A stretch of 64,000 nucleotides of DNA from Actinobacillus genomosp. 2 (GTDB lineage: Bacteria; Pseudomonadota; Gammaproteobacteria; Enterobacterales; Pasteurellaceae). The DNA is taken from NCBI RefSeq assembly GCF_029773605.1, contig NZ_CP103807.1, positions 1-64,000 on the forward strand, read 5' to 3'. The number at the start of each line of letters is the position of its first letter. The stretch's first letter is position 1. The notes beneath the pieces are model-generated. The model was given only the letters and a program-made list of their open reading frames with translations, had not been told where the DNA came from and did not search any database. Below are positions 36,658 through 48,999 of this stretch, in pieces. Position numbers and translations under genes: made by a program.

Positions 36658-37539
36658 CTAGTGAGGCTTAATATCACCGTTACGCACATCAGGATTTACC
36701 GCACCGGAACGAGTTTCTGTGCTGACTTCTCTGCCGGTTTTATTTGTATAGTCTGCACCGTCAAAATCGCTGTTTCGTCCTAACATAAAATTACGATATT
36801 CTTCGACCCACATTGCAGTTGCTCCACATACAGCAACCGGCATCACGACTAAATTCACAAAAGGTAAAGCGGTAAAAATACTCACAAATGTGCCGAAGGT
36901 GAAATTTAGAATCTTACGTTGCCCGAGGGCATTACGCATACGTTTAAAATTGATTTTGTGATTATCAAACGGGTAGTCACAATATTGAATCGCTAATAAC
37001 CAAGCCCCGAAAATAAAGGTCAAAACCGGTACCACCGTTTGTCCAATAACGGGTATAAAACTTAATAAAAACAGGGCAATAAAACGAGGAATACTGTATG
37101 CCATTTTTTGCCATTCACGTTTTAACATACGAGGTACATCTTTCAGCATTTCCATGGTTGTCATGCTGTTAAGCTGTTCACCGGTTAGTTGTAATTCGAC
37201 TTTTTCTGCCAGTAGAGCATTAAACGGGGCGGCAATGAAATTCGTGATCGTGGTAAAAGTAAAATAAAACAACATAATTAATGAGAGTACCGCAAGTGGT
37301 ACTAAAATTATTGTCAGCCAATCTAGCCAGGCCGGCATAAAGCTAACTATCCAGTCCGCCCAACCAACAATATTACCGACAAAAAACCAAAGTAAAGCAA
37401 TCATCAATACACTATTGATCGCAATTGGAATGAGGATAAATGGTAATAATTCACGCTGTAACATCAGTCGCCAGCCATAAATAAAATAATGAAAACCTAG
37501 ACCTAAGTCGCTTTGTGGTTCGTTAAATGCAGATGACAT
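36658..37539 (-). CDS. cysZ: Sulfate transporter CysZ
   Basis: CysZ is an inner-membrane sulfate permease of its own family (EI24-like). The 293-residue protein shows the conserved FHYFIYGWRLM start, hydrophobic segments, NFIAAPFNALLAEKVE, MLKDVPRMLKREWQK, FIPVIGQTV, LAIQYCDYPFDNHK and MPVAVCGATAMWVE. The C-terminal tail of about 35 polar residues is longer than in E. coli (253 residues). It is divergent from zipA, the same arrangement as in E. coli. Confidence 0.94.
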   Translation of the reverse strand: MSSAFNEPQSDLGLGFHYFIYGWRLMLQRELLPFILIPIAINSVLMIALLWFFVGNIVGWADWIVSFMPAWLDWLTIILVPLAVLSLIMLFYFTFTTITNFIAAPFNALLAEKVELQLTGEQLNSMTTMEMLKDVPRMLKREWQKMAYSIPRFIALFLLSFIPVIGQTVVPVLTFIFGAWLLAIQYCDYPFDNHKINFKRMRNALGQRKILNFTFGTFVSIFTALPFVNLVVMPVAVCGATAMWVEEYRNFMLGRNSDFDGADYTNKTGREVSTETRSGAVNPDVRNGDIKPH

Positions 37540-37658
37540 ATCGATTCTATCCTTAATTTGTTAAAAATCCGCAAAGAAATATGTTAAGCTACGCACATTA
37601 TTTTCGCAAATAGTGAAATTCAATTTTATAGATTATTTCAAATAAGAGAGGACCTCAA

Positions 37659-38672
37659 ATGGAGCTTCATATTCTTTTCTTTATTTTAGCTGCGTTACTG
37701 ATTGCAGTATTGATCGGTTTTAGTTTATGGTCGGCACGTCGTGAAAAGTCACGTATTTTTTCAAATACGTTTTCAACTCGTCCTCCTTCAACACCTATTA
37801 ATAATGTAGTATCTGATGTGCCAGCGTCATTACACGCTCAATCTTATTCCCAAGATGTTGGACAACATCAAGAGTTTGAAGTAGAAAATCCGGTTCAGAT
37901 TCAGCAAGAAGTAGAAAGCTCATTACGTGAGATTAAAATTAATTTACCAGGGCAAGAGGCAACAGCTTATCAGCAGGCTTCTGTACCACAAAATACGCCA
38001 ATTTATAGTGGGCAACCGTTACAATCTGCACCACAAATGCAGTATCAAACGCAAGCTCAATCTTATCCGCAACAGCATGCAGAACCGGTATTTTCCGCAC
38101 AGCCGACACCGATAGCTCAGAGCGGTTCGGTATTAGAACAATCAGTTGAAGAATTAGAGCGTCAAGCTGATCGTGGTGAGGTAGATATTTATGCGGATGA
38201 ATCAGTTAGGGTTGGATTAGCAAAAAACTCAATGCAAGCAGAGCCAATAAAAGAGCAAAAAAACATTGCAGAAAATAATATGATTATGCTTTATGTGGTC
38301 GCACCGGAAGGTCAGCAATTCCGTGGTGATTATGTTGTGCAAAGTCTTGAAGCGTTAGGCTTCCAATATGGCGAATATCAAATTTTCCACCGTCATCAAC
38401 ATTTAGGTAACCATACTTCTCCGGTTATTTTCAGTGTCGCGAATATGATGCAACCGGGCGTGTTTGATTTAACTAAAATTGAGCAGTTCTCAACCGTCGG
38501 TTTAGTGTTATTTATGCACTTACCGTCAGAAGGTAATGATGCGGTGAACCTCAAATTATTACTCAAAACGACAGAGAACCTTGCCCAAGCACTCGGCGGT
38601 TTCGTATTAAATGAACATCGAGAAATTTTTGATGAGAACTCACGCCAAGCCTATTTAGCTAGAGTAAGCTAA
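37659..38672 (+). CDS. zipA: Cell division protein ZipA
   Basis: ZipA anchors FtsZ to the membrane at the division site. The 337-residue protein has an N-terminal membrane segment (LHILFFILAALLIAVLIGF) and a short basic stretch. A Gln/Pro/Ser-rich linker follows (about residues 45-190), then the C-terminal FtsZ-binding domain from about 205 (IMLYVVAPEGQQFRGDYVVQSLEALGF). Length is close to E. coli ZipA (328). ligA follows, as in E. coli, after a terminator-like USS hairpin. Confidence 0.94.
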   Translation: MELHILFFILAALLIAVLIGFSLWSARREKSRIFSNTFSTRPPSTPINNVVSDVPASLHAQSYSQDVGQHQEFEVENPVQIQQEVESSLREIKINLPGQEATAYQQASVPQNTPIYSGQPLQSAPQMQYQTQAQSYPQQHAEPVFSAQPTPIAQSGSVLEQSVEELERQADRGEVDIYADESVRVGLAKNSMQAEPIKEQKNIAENNMIMLYVVAPEGQQFRGDYVVQSLEALGFQYGEYQIFHRHQHLGNHTSPVIFSVANMMQPGVFDLTKIEQFSTVGLVLFMHLPSEGNDAVNLKLLLKTTENLAQALGGFVLNEHREIFDENSRQAYLARVS

Positions 38673-38695
38673 TTTGCAAAACTTTTAGCATAAAT

Positions 38696-40785
<2,090 letters not shown>

Positions 40786-40816
40786 ATTATCGCTTGTAAG
40801 CAAAAAAGCGTAAAAT

Positions 40817-40826
40817 ACAAGCGGTC
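40817..40826 (+). repeat. DNA uptake signal before galE
   Basis: Exact ACAAGCGGTC followed by GAATTT, the full extended USS, unpaired, 23 bases before the galE ATG. Confidence 0.8.
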
Positions 40827-40848
40827 GAATTTCTAAGAGGATTTACAA

Positions 40849-41865
40849 ATGGCTATTTTAGTAACTGGTGGTGCAGGTTATATCGGCACACATACGATTG
40901 TGGAATTATTAAATATTAATCGTGAAGTGGTTGTATTGGATAATTTACATAATTCATCTGAAGTTTCGCTTGAACGAGTAAAACAAATTACAGGTAAAGC
41001 GGTGAAATTTTATAAAGGCGATGTATTAGATCGTGAAATTTTACGTAAAATTTTTGCTGAACATCATATTGAATCGGTTATTCACTTTGCCGGTTTAAAA
41101 GCGGTAGGCGAAAGTGTTCAAAAACCACTTTTCTATTATGAAAACAATGTTGGTGGTTCTATCGTTTTAGTTGAAGAAATGCTTAAAGCTGGTGTAAATA
41201 CGATTGTATTTAGTTCTACTGCAACTGTTTACGGCGTGCCAGAAGTTGTGCCAGTTACTGAAGCGTGTCGTGTCGGCGATACAACAAGTCCTTATGCGAC
41301 CTCTAAATATATGGTTGAACGAGTATTAGCAGATACGGTAAAAGCAAATCCTCAATTTAGTGCAGTAATTTTACGTTATTTTAATCCGGTGGGTGCGCAT
41401 GAAAGCGGTTTAATCGGCGAAGATCCGAATGGTATTCCAAATAATCTTATGCCATTTATCAGCCAAGTTGCTGTAGGTAAATTACCACAACTTTCAGTAT
41501 TTGGTGGTGACTATGAAACACATGACGGTACTGGTGTTCGTGATTATATTCATGTGGTCGATTTAGCTATCGGGCATTTAAAAGCATTGGATAAACACCA
41601 AGATGATGTTGGTTTACATATCTATAATTTAGGTACGGGTATTGGTTATTCTGTATTGGATATGGTAAAAGCATTCGAAAAAGCTAATGACATTAAAGTA
41701 CCTTACCAAATTGTTGCTCGTCGTGCTGGAGATATTGATTCATACTATTCAAATCCGCAAAAAGCACTTGAGGAGCTAGGTTGGAAAACCGAACGTGGTT
41801 TAGAGCAAATGATGAAAGATACTTGGAATTGGCAAAAAAATAACCCGAATGGTTATAAAGGCTAA
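40849..41865 (+). CDS. galE: UDP-glucose 4-epimerase
   Basis: GalE interconverts UDP-glucose and UDP-galactose, supplying galactose for lipooligosaccharide and capsule. The 338-residue short-chain dehydrogenase-type enzyme has the NAD motif [10 protein letters not shown], the catalytic YxxxK in [11 protein letters not shown] with Ser/Thr in SSTATVYG, and RYFNPVGAH. Length matches E. coli (338). Ribosome site GAGG. It stands alone, between ligA and ampG, without other gal genes. Confidence 0.97.
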   Translation: MAILVTGGAGYIGTHTIVELLNINREVVVLDNLHNSSEVSLERVKQITGKAVKFYKGDVLDREILRKIFAEHHIESVIHFAGLKAVGESVQKPLFYYENNVGGSIVLVEEMLKAGVNTIVFSSTATVYGVPEVVPVTEACRVGDTTSPYATSKYMVERVLADTVKANPQFSAVILRYFNPVGAHESGLIGEDPNGIPNNLMPFISQVAVGKLPQLSVFGGDYETHDGTGVRDYIHVVDLAIGHLKALDKHQDDVGLHIYNLGTGIGYSVLDMVKAFEKANDIKVPYQIVARRAGDIDSYYSNPQKALEELGWKTERGLEQMMKDTWNWQKNNPNGYKG

Positions 41866-41873
41866 TTAATTTT

Positions 41874-41920
41874 AACCACGGATTTACCTAAGAATATTTA
41901 GTGTTGTCCGTGGTTTTATT
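41874..41920 (+). terminator. Terminator after galE
   Basis: AACCACGGA (41874-41882) pairs with TCCGTGGTT (41907-41915), followed by TTATTTT. The loop is long (24 bases). Confidence 0.65.
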
Positions 41921-41940
41921 TTGCAAAATAATAGGAAAAA

Positions 41941-43221
41941 ATGACCGCTTCTCACTCCCCGATTCAATCTTCAATTTGGCGACAAATTTTTACTAAAAAT
42001 ATGTTGCTGTGTATTTATACCGGTTTTTGTTCTGGTTTACCTTTATTTGTGCTGATTCAATTAATGCCGGCTTGGTTTACCTCGGCAAATCTCGATATTA
42101 AAACCATTGCTGCTTTTACTTTGACCTCGCTTCCTTATACGTGGAAATTCTTATGGGCGGCATTATTGGATCGCTATTTCCCTCCGTTTTTGGGTCGTCG
42201 TCGCAGCTGGATTTTTCTCTCTCAATTAGGCTTATTGGCAATTCTAGCCGGCTTCGGCTTTTTTGATCCAGTAGCGGATATTGGTATGATTACCGTGCTT
42301 TCGGTAATTTTAGCCTTTTTATCTGCTACACAGGATATTGTGGTGGACGCTTATCGTCGAGAAATCTTATCAGACAATGAATTGGGCTTAGGTAACTCGA
42401 TTCACGTGAATGCTTATCGTATCGCTGGATTAATACCGGGTGGTTTATCGCTTTTCTTAGCGGATCATTACCCATGGCAAACGGTATTTCTTATTACCGC
42501 CGCATTTATGTTGCCTTGTCTATTGGTGACTTTATTGGCTAGCGAGCCACAAAGTAAACCGATTGACCGTAGTAAACCGTTTTATATGGCGTTTGTTGAT
42601 CCGTTTAAGGAATTTTTCAGCCGTAAAGGTGTATGGGGTGCAGTAGGACTTATCCTATTTATTTTCTTATATAAATTAGGTGATTCGCTGGCGACTTCGT
42701 TACAAACCAAATTTATCTTAGATATGGGTTTTACTAAATCGCACATTGCGGCAGTGGTAAAAACCACTTCACTTTGGTGTAGCATCGGTGGCGGTATTAT
42801 TGGCGGTGTAGCAATGCTGAAATTGGGAGTAAACCGTGCATTATGGCTTTTTGGGACAGTGCAGTTGATTACTATTCTAGGTTTTGCTTATCTTGCAAGT
42901 TTTGAGTATTTTCCGACCGCTTCTATCGGTTCAGCAGAACTCTTTAAATTAGGTATCGTAATGGCGGGTGAATATCTCGGTGTTGGCTTAGGTACGGCAG
43001 CCTTTGTTGCTTTTATGGCACGAGAAACCAATCCGATGTATACCGCAATGCAATTGGCGATTTTTACCAGCCTTGCAGCGTTACCAAGTAAATTCTTAGG
43101 GGCTTATACTGGACATTTAGTTGAAACCTTCGGTTATTATCAGTTTTTTTGGCTTTGTTTCTTTATTGCGATTCCGGGTATGTTGATGCTGATTAAGGTA
43201 GCACCGTGGCGTGAGAAGTAA
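41941..43221 (+). CDS. ampG: Muropeptide permease AmpG
   Basis: AmpG imports anhydromuropeptides for cell-wall recycling. The 426-residue protein has about twelve membrane segments. It carries the family motifs GFCSGLPLFVL, YTWKFLWAALLDRY, FLGRRRSW, SATQDIVVDAYRREIL and LGVGLGTAAFVAFMARE. It is shorter than E. coli AmpG (491), like other Pasteurellaceae homologues. Confidence 0.94.
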   Translation: MTASHSPIQSSIWRQIFTKNMLLCIYTGFCSGLPLFVLIQLMPAWFTSANLDIKTIAAFTLTSLPYTWKFLWAALLDRYFPPFLGRRRSWIFLSQLGLLAILAGFGFFDPVADIGMITVLSVILAFLSATQDIVVDAYRREILSDNELGLGNSIHVNAYRIAGLIPGGLSLFLADHYPWQTVFLITAAFMLPCLLVTLLASEPQSKPIDRSKPFYMAFVDPFKEFFSRKGVWGAVGLILFIFLYKLGDSLATSLQTKFILDMGFTKSHIAAVVKTTSLWCSIGGGIIGGVAMLKLGVNRALWLFGTVQLITILGFAYLASFEYFPTASIGSAELFKLGIVMAGEYLGVGLGTAAFVAFMARETNPMYTAMQLAIFTSLAALPSKFLGAYTGHLVETFGYYQFFWLCFFIAIPGMLMLIKVAPWREK

Positions 43222-43269
43222 CGAATAGTGTATGAAAGTGATATAAAAATCAGATAACGATGTATTAAA

Positions 43270-43304
43270 GCCCTTTTGTTGCCAAACAGAAGGGTTTTTT
43301 ATAT
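43270..43304 (+). terminator. Terminator after ampG
   Basis: CCCTTTTGTT (43271-43280) pairs with AACAGAAGGG (43285-43294) with one G-U pair, followed by TTTTTT. Confidence 0.85.
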
Positions 43305-43328
43305 ATTTTAGTTATAAATTTATTCGAA

Positions 43329-43364
43329 AATGAGATTGACTCGCATTATACATTTAAGTATATT
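43329..43364 (+). promoter_or_regulatory. Fur-box-like operator overlapping the promoter of the FetA-type receptor gene
   Basis: AATGAGATTGACTCGCATT (43329-43347) is a near-palindrome (arms AATGaGA and TCgCATT) like the Fur box. Over it lies a strong promoter: TTGACT (43336-43341), 17 bases, TATATT (43359-43364). Fur with iron would block the -35 box. Confidence 0.65.
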
Positions 43365-43417
43365 TACAGAACTTTATTACAAATACGATTAATTCTCAAA
43401 ATTAATAAGGCGGTTAA

Positions 43418-45541
43418 ATGCGATTCTCTCCATCAAAACTCTCTATGGCAGTATTTCTTGCAACAACATCTGTGGCTTATGCTCAAGAAAATACAGTAAA
43501 TTTAGATGTTATTTCTGTTGTGTCAGAAAATGCCGGAGCTAAAAGTAAAACCAATGTCGTCACTTTAAAAGATTTACATAAAGGCACAAAAGAAGATTTA
43601 CGTGGTGTGTTAAGTGCTGAGCCAGCAATCAATTTTGGTGGCGGTACAGGCGGTACTTCACAATGGACAACGATTCGTGGTATGGGACAAGACCAAATTG
43701 ATATTAAAGTAGATAATACTTACTCTGACGCTCAGATTTTCCACCACCAAAGCCGTTTTATGTTAGATCCATCATTAATTAAACGTATTGATGTGCGTAA
43801 AGGTGCAGGATCTGCCAGTGCTGGTATCGGTGCTACCAGTGGATCGATTGAAGCGACAACTGTCGATGCACAAGATCTATTAAGAGAAGGACAAGATTTC
43901 GGTTTTAAATTAAATGCCGGTGTAAGTAGCAATAAAGGTCATTCACAAGGTGCGAGTGTTTACGGTAAATCCGGAGCATTTGATGCCTTATTAAGCGGTA
44001 ACTGGGAAACCGCTGAAAATTATAAAGGCGGTAAAGGCTACTCCAACAAGGAAGGTAGCGATACGGTTAAAAACAGTGCATTAGGTCAGCGTGGGTTATT
44101 AGCTAAATTCGGTTTTGATATTAATGAAGATCATCGTGTGGTATTAAGCCATCGTCAAGAGCGTTATCATGGCGAACGTGCATTACGTGAAGAATTTGAT
44201 TTTTCTCAGGACTGGACTACAACAGCGAGTTTAACGCCTGAACAACTTGTTAACGGATATAAATTAGGTGCTGCTGCAGGTACGGATCGTAGTGGACGTC
44301 CAACGCGTTATTTACTTGATAAAAATGGTGCTTTAGTTGCAAATGATGCGAATAATGAGCCTCGTTACCGTATTACCACTCAAAATACTACAAATCTTGA
44401 GTATATCGGTAAAAATTTAGGCTTTATCAATGAAGTAAAAGCGAATGCTTACTTATTAGAAAACTCTCGTGAAGAAACCGATACGAATTCAAAAACAAAA
44501 GTAGTTACCAAGGGAGCGAATATCAATTTTGATTCTGAAATCGGTAGCGATCATTTCGTAAAATATGGTGTGAATTATCGCCATCAAGAAGGTAAACCAA
44601 ATTCATTAGAAGCCTTTGCCGAAAACCGTAGAACAAGAAGATTAGAAGCGACAGGTGTAACCAATCGCCAAGAAAAAGAAGATATTGGTGCTTATGTAGA
44701 AGGCATTTGGGGCTTTGGTCCGGTAACGATGACAACCGGTTTACGTTATGATCATTTTGACTTTAAAGCTAATGACGGTAAAAAAGTTAGTGATGGTGCA
44801 TTTAGCCCAAGTGTCGGTTTAATCTGGGAAGTAGCTCAAGGTTTAAGTTTAAATACGAACTTAAACTATGCAACACGTAGCCCACGTTTCTACGAAGTGG
44901 CATTAAGTGGTAGCACCGCTCGTAGTGTTGCAGATGACCTAAAAGCAGAAAAAGCACGTAATACCGAGATTGGTTTTAACTATGATTTCAATGATAGTCT
45001 GTCAGTTAACGGTAGCTACTTCTGGCAAAAAGTAAAAGATGCACACGCCGTATTAAATAATACCTTGGTTAATTCCGCTTTATTACGTAACAAAGGTTAT
45101 GAGCTAGGGGCGGCGTATAAATATAACGGTTTAACATTCCGTTTAGGTGTGGCGGATAGCAAACCTGAAACTTGGGTATTTAATGATGCAAGTTTAGATA
45201 GTACAGTCTATGCGGTAGCAACCGGACGTACTTGGACAACAGGTCTTTCTTATAAATTTGAAAATCCAAGTTTAGAAATCGGTTGGAAAGGTCGTTTTGT
45301 TGAAGGTGAAACCGGTACGCCAAGCCGTGGTTCAAATGCGACAAACGCACCCGTTAAACAATCTGGCTACGGTGTAAATGATTTCTATGTAAGTTGGGAT
45401 GCGAATAAAAACTTAACGCTTAATTTTGCGGTAAATAATGCGTTTAATAAAAACTATAAGAGCCATAGCCAACGTGCAGGGGCAACCAGTTTACCGTCTG
45501 CAGGTCGTGACTTCCGCTTAAATGCAAGTTATACCTTCTAA
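43418..45541 (+). CDS. FetA/FrpB-type TonB-dependent siderophore receptor
   Basis: This outer-membrane receptor takes up iron-siderophore complexes with TonB energy. The 707-residue precursor has a signal peptide ending near SVAYA, a TonB-box-like LDVISVV, and a plug domain with EPAINFGGG, RGMGQDQIDIKVDNTYSD and KGAGSASAGIGATSG. The 22-stranded barrel ends in LNASYTF. These segments and NTEIGFNYDFN, RSPRFYEVA, NPSLEIGWKGRFV closely follow Neisseria FetA (FrpB), a ferric-enterobactin-type receptor. The ligand cannot be told from sequence. No ABC or periplasmic partner is adjacent. A Fur-like box and consensus promoter lie upstream. Confidence 0.88.
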   Translation: MRFSPSKLSMAVFLATTSVAYAQENTVNLDVISVVSENAGAKSKTNVVTLKDLHKGTKEDLRGVLSAEPAINFGGGTGGTSQWTTIRGMGQDQIDIKVDNTYSDAQIFHHQSRFMLDPSLIKRIDVRKGAGSASAGIGATSGSIEATTVDAQDLLREGQDFGFKLNAGVSSNKGHSQGASVYGKSGAFDALLSGNWETAENYKGGKGYSNKEGSDTVKNSALGQRGLLAKFGFDINEDHRVVLSHRQERYHGERALREEFDFSQDWTTTASLTPEQLVNGYKLGAAAGTDRSGRPTRYLLDKNGALVANDANNEPRYRITTQNTTNLEYIGKNLGFINEVKANAYLLENSREETDTNSKTKVVTKGANINFDSEIGSDHFVKYGVNYRHQEGKPNSLEAFAENRRTRRLEATGVTNRQEKEDIGAYVEGIWGFGPVTMTTGLRYDHFDFKANDGKKVSDGAFSPSVGLIWEVAQGLSLNTNLNYATRSPRFYEVALSGSTARSVADDLKAEKARNTEIGFNYDFNDSLSVNGSYFWQKVKDAHAVLNNTLVNSALLRNKGYELGAAYKYNGLTFRLGVADSKPETWVFNDASLDSTVYAVATGRTWTTGLSYKFENPSLEIGWKGRFVEGETGTPSRGSNATNAPVKQSGYGVNDFYVSWDANKNLTLNFAVNNAFNKNYKSHSQRAGATSLPSAGRDFRLNASYTF

Positions 45542-45575
45542 GTAGCGGTCAAATTGAGTAAAACATTTGCAATTT

Positions 45576-46293
<718 letters not shown>

Positions 46294-46308
46294 TTTAAAC
46301 AACATATT

Positions 46309-46360
46309 AGCGGTCATTTTTAGTAAGCATTTTACAATTTTTTTGCTAAAAATGACTGCT
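46309..46360. terminator. Inverted USS-like pair after adk
   Basis: AGCGGTCATTTTTAG (46309-46323) and CTAAAAATGACTGCT (46346-46360) form a 15-bp stem with one G-U pair. A second, stronger terminator follows. Confidence 0.65.
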
Positions 46361-46403
46361 TTGTTATGACGTTTAGCGACATTGCTATAGGATAGAAATA
46401 ACA

Positions 46404-46440
46404 AAGGGTTGAATGTAATAATACATTCAACCCTTCTTTT
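46404..46440. terminator. Bidirectional terminator between adk and mdh
   Basis: A perfect 14-bp stem: 46404-46417 with 46422-46435, loop ATAA, T-rich on the right. Confidence 0.85.
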
Positions 46441-46464
46441 AATTAATCTTTATAGAGATTTTGC

Positions 46465-47418
46465 TTATGGATTCACAAAATTTTTACCTAATGCGATATC
46501 GGCATCAAGCACCGGTTTTAATTCTGCTAATTTAGCTTGCTCATATTCACTTAATTGACCAATCGGAAGGATTTCTTCCACACCAGTTAAACCGAAACGT
46601 ACAGGGTGTGCGAAAAATTCTGGATAATCAGAACCTTCTTTACTTTCTACATAAGCGTAACGAACGCAATCTTCACCTAATAATGCTTTGAATACAGCAA
46701 CAGCGAAACGAGCACCGGATTCTGCCATTGAAAGTGTTGCTGATCCGCCGCCTGCTTTCGCTTCAACCACTTCAGTACCAGCATTTTGAATACGATAGGT
46801 TAATGCTTCAATTTCTTCTTGTGTGAATGAAAGTGAAACGCCTTCAGCCAGTGCTTGAGAAAGTAACGGAAGAATCGTTGTTCCTGAGTGACCACCGATA
46901 ACCGGAACTTTAACGGTTTCAACATTTTTACCTTTTAATTCAGAGGTAAAGGTTTTCGCACGAACCACGTCTAATGTTGTTACGCCGAATAATTTACGTT
47001 TATCGTAAACACCGGCTTTACGTAATACTTCTGCCGCAATCGGTACAAGTGTATTTACAGGGTTAGTCACGATACCGATACATGCTTGAGGACAAACTTG
47101 AGCTACTTTCTCAACTAAGTTTTTAACAATATCCGCATTGATATTGAATAAATCCGCACGCGTCATACCCGGTTTACGTGCTACGCCGGCAGTAATGATG
47201 ACAAGATTCGCATCTTTAAGAGCTTCGCTTGGATCTTCACCAGAATAACCAACTGCATTTACAGAGGTTGGGATATGGCTGATATCCACCGCAATACCTG
47301 GTGTGACCGGCGAAATATCATATAACGCCAAGTCCGTACCTACCGGTAAACGAAGTTTTAATAATAGAGCGAGAGTTTGACCGATACCACCGGCAGCGCC
47401 TAAAAGTGCAACTTTCAT
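46465..47418 (-). CDS. mdh: Malate dehydrogenase
   Basis: Mdh interconverts malate and oxaloacetate with NAD. The 317-residue product is the E. coli type, with the NAD motif [15 protein letters not shown], substrate arginines in [27 protein letters not shown] and the catalytic His in [12 protein letters not shown]. It is divergent from argR across a 190-base region. In E. coli the two genes also lie back to back. Confidence 0.97.
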   Translation of the reverse strand: MKVALLGAAGGIGQTLALLLKLRLPVGTDLALYDISPVTPGIAVDISHIPTSVNAVGYSGEDPSEALKDANLVIITAGVARKPGMTRADLFNINADIVKNLVEKVAQVCPQACIGIVTNPVNTLVPIAAEVLRKAGVYDKRKLFGVTTLDVVRAKTFTSELKGKNVETVKVPVIGGHSGTTILPLLSQALAEGVSLSFTQEEIEALTYRIQNAGTEVVEAKAGGGSATLSMAESGARFAVAVFKALLGEDCVRYAYVESKEGSDYPEFFAHPVRFGLTGVEEILPIGQLSEYEQAKLAELKPVLDADIALGKNFVNP

Positions 47419-47581
47419 AAGTAACTCCTAATCAATAATGGTTATAAAATAAAACTGAGCTAAGTTTACCAAACATTTCTAAAGATTGATGCTTAATAAA
47501 CCAATTTTTTCTAAAAATATTTCTAATGTTTGATTTAGATTGATTTTTTCCTATCAGTAAGCAAAAATTATGCATTAAAGT

Positions 47582-47597
47582 TGAATAGATATTGCAT
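47582..47597 (+). promoter_or_regulatory. ARG-box-like site just before argR
   Basis: TGAATAGATATTGCAT differs at one core position from the ArgR operator core TGAATwwwwATTCA. It overlaps the region 13-28 bases before the argR ATG, suggesting autorepression. Confidence 0.5.
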
Positions 47598-47609
47598 AAA
47601 AGGACAAAT

Positions 47610-48071
47610 ATGGAAAAACTTGATAAGTTATCCGAAGCATTTAAAGCATTGCTAAAACAGGAGAAATTCGGTTCTCAGAGTGAAATTGTCAGTGCATTAC
47701 AAGAACTAGGTTTTGAGAATATCAACCAATCCAAAGTGTCCCGAATGTTATCGAAATTCGGTGCGGTCAGAACCCGTAATACGAAAATGGAAATGGTTTA
47801 TCAATTACCGGTGGAATTAGGTGTACCGACAACCTCCAGTCCGCTTAAAAATTTGGTGGTGGATATAGATCATAATGATGTACTTATCGTGGTAAAAACA
47901 AGTCCGGGAGCGGCACAGCTGATTGCACGTTTACTTGATTCAATGGGCAAAAGTGAGGGGATTTTAGGCACGATTGCCGGGGACGATACTATTTTTATTA
48001 CCCCAACAAAAGAAACGTCAATGGTACAGTTGATGCAAAATATTACTGAATTATTCGAGTCATCTTTTTAA
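47610..48071 (+). CDS. argR: Arginine repressor ArgR
   Basis: ArgR is a hexameric arginine-dependent repressor of arginine metabolism. The 153-residue product has a winged helix N-terminal domain ([27 protein letters not shown]) and the C-terminal arginine-binding/oligomerisation domain with [12 protein letters not shown] and [13 protein letters not shown]. The ATG at 47610 follows AAAGGA; an in-frame TTG at 47592 would be upstream of that ribosome site. It overlaps yfcH by one base (TAATG). A matching ARG box lies just upstream. Confidence 0.95.
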   Translation: MEKLDKLSEAFKALLKQEKFGSQSEIVSALQELGFENINQSKVSRMLSKFGAVRTRNTKMEMVYQLPVELGVPTTSSPLKNLVVDIDHNDVLIVVKTSPGAAQLIARLLDSMGKSEGILGTIAGDDTIFITPTKETSMVQLMQNITELFESSF

Positions 48072-48961
48072 TGAATATTTTCTTAACCGGTGGCACGGGG
48101 TTTATCGGACAGGCTTTAGTAAAAGCATTGTTGGCAGAGGGACATTACTTGACGATCTTAACTCGTCAATCTTTACCTAAAACTAGCTTTCCGCAAGCGG
48201 TTAAATTTTGCCAAAATTTAGATGAGTTTCGTGATTTTAATCAGTTCGATGCGGTCATTAATTTAGCTGGTGAACCGATTTTTGATAAGTCTTGGAGCAA
48301 ACAACAAAAACAAATTTTATTAAACAGTCGGATTCAATTAACCGCTGAATTAGCACGTTTGATTAATGCTAGCGAGCATCCGCCACACACTTTTCTCTCC
48401 GGATCGGCAACTGGTTTCTATGGCGATTTAGATTCAGTTGCAAATTTTTATACGGAATCGACCGCTTGTGGTGCAAATTTTAGTGCGATGATTTGTGAGC
48501 AATGGGAGCAACAAGCGTTATTAGCAAGCAGTAAGACTCGAGTTTGTTTACTAAGAACAGGAATAGTCTTGGCGGAACATGGTGGCGCTTTAGCAAAAAT
48601 GTTGCCTTTATATCGTTTAAATTTAGCCGGTAAATTAGGGAGTGGAAAGCAGTATTGGGCTTGGATTAGCTTGGAAGATCATATTCAAGCGGTCTTATTT
48701 TTATTAAAAAATGCAAAATGTCACGGAGCATTTAACTTAGTAGCACCCAAGCTAATTACCAATAGTGAGTTTAATCGGAAATTAGCTACTTTCTTAAAGC
48801 GATATGCGATTTTTGCCGTACCAAGTTTTATGTTAAGGCTGTTACTTGGGGAACGTTCGCAATTATTATTGGATAATCAACCGCTTGTACCGAAAAAGTT
48901 GTTGGATGCTGGTTTTAAATTTACTTGTCCTCATTTGGATTTTTCGCAAATTCTGAAATAA
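48071..48961 (+). CDS. yfcH: YfcH-type NAD(P)-dependent epimerase-like protein
   Basis: The 296-residue product belongs to the SDR39U1/TIGR01777 group of atypical extended short-chain dehydrogenases. It begins with the nucleotide motif FLTGGTGFIGQALVKALL, then VINLAGEPI, the SGSATGFYGD segment, CLLRTGIVLAEHGGAL, and the DUF1731-type C-terminus with PSFMLRLLLGERSQLLLDNQ and PKKLLDAGFKF. Its substrate is unknown in the whole group. It is translationally coupled to argR. A uptake signal (48460-48469, minus orientation) lies inside. Confidence 0.88.
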   Translation: MNIFLTGGTGFIGQALVKALLAEGHYLTILTRQSLPKTSFPQAVKFCQNLDEFRDFNQFDAVINLAGEPIFDKSWSKQQKQILLNSRIQLTAELARLINASEHPPHTFLSGSATGFYGDLDSVANFYTESTACGANFSAMICEQWEQQALLASSKTRVCLLRTGIVLAEHGGALAKMLPLYRLNLAGKLGSGKQYWAWISLEDHIQAVLFLLKNAKCHGAFNLVAPKLITNSEFNRKLATFLKRYAIFAVPSFMLRLLLGERSQLLLDNQPLVPKKLLDAGFKFTCPHLDFSQILK

Positions 48962-48988
48962 AAAATCCCACTATTGGTGGGATTTTTT
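48960..48988. terminator. Terminator between yfcH and degP
   Basis: AAAAAATCCCAC (48960-48971) with GTGGGATTTTTT (48977-48988), perfect, loop TATTG. It begins on the yfcH stop codon and serves both convergent genes. Confidence 0.9.
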
Positions 48989-48999
48989 AGGTATCTATC

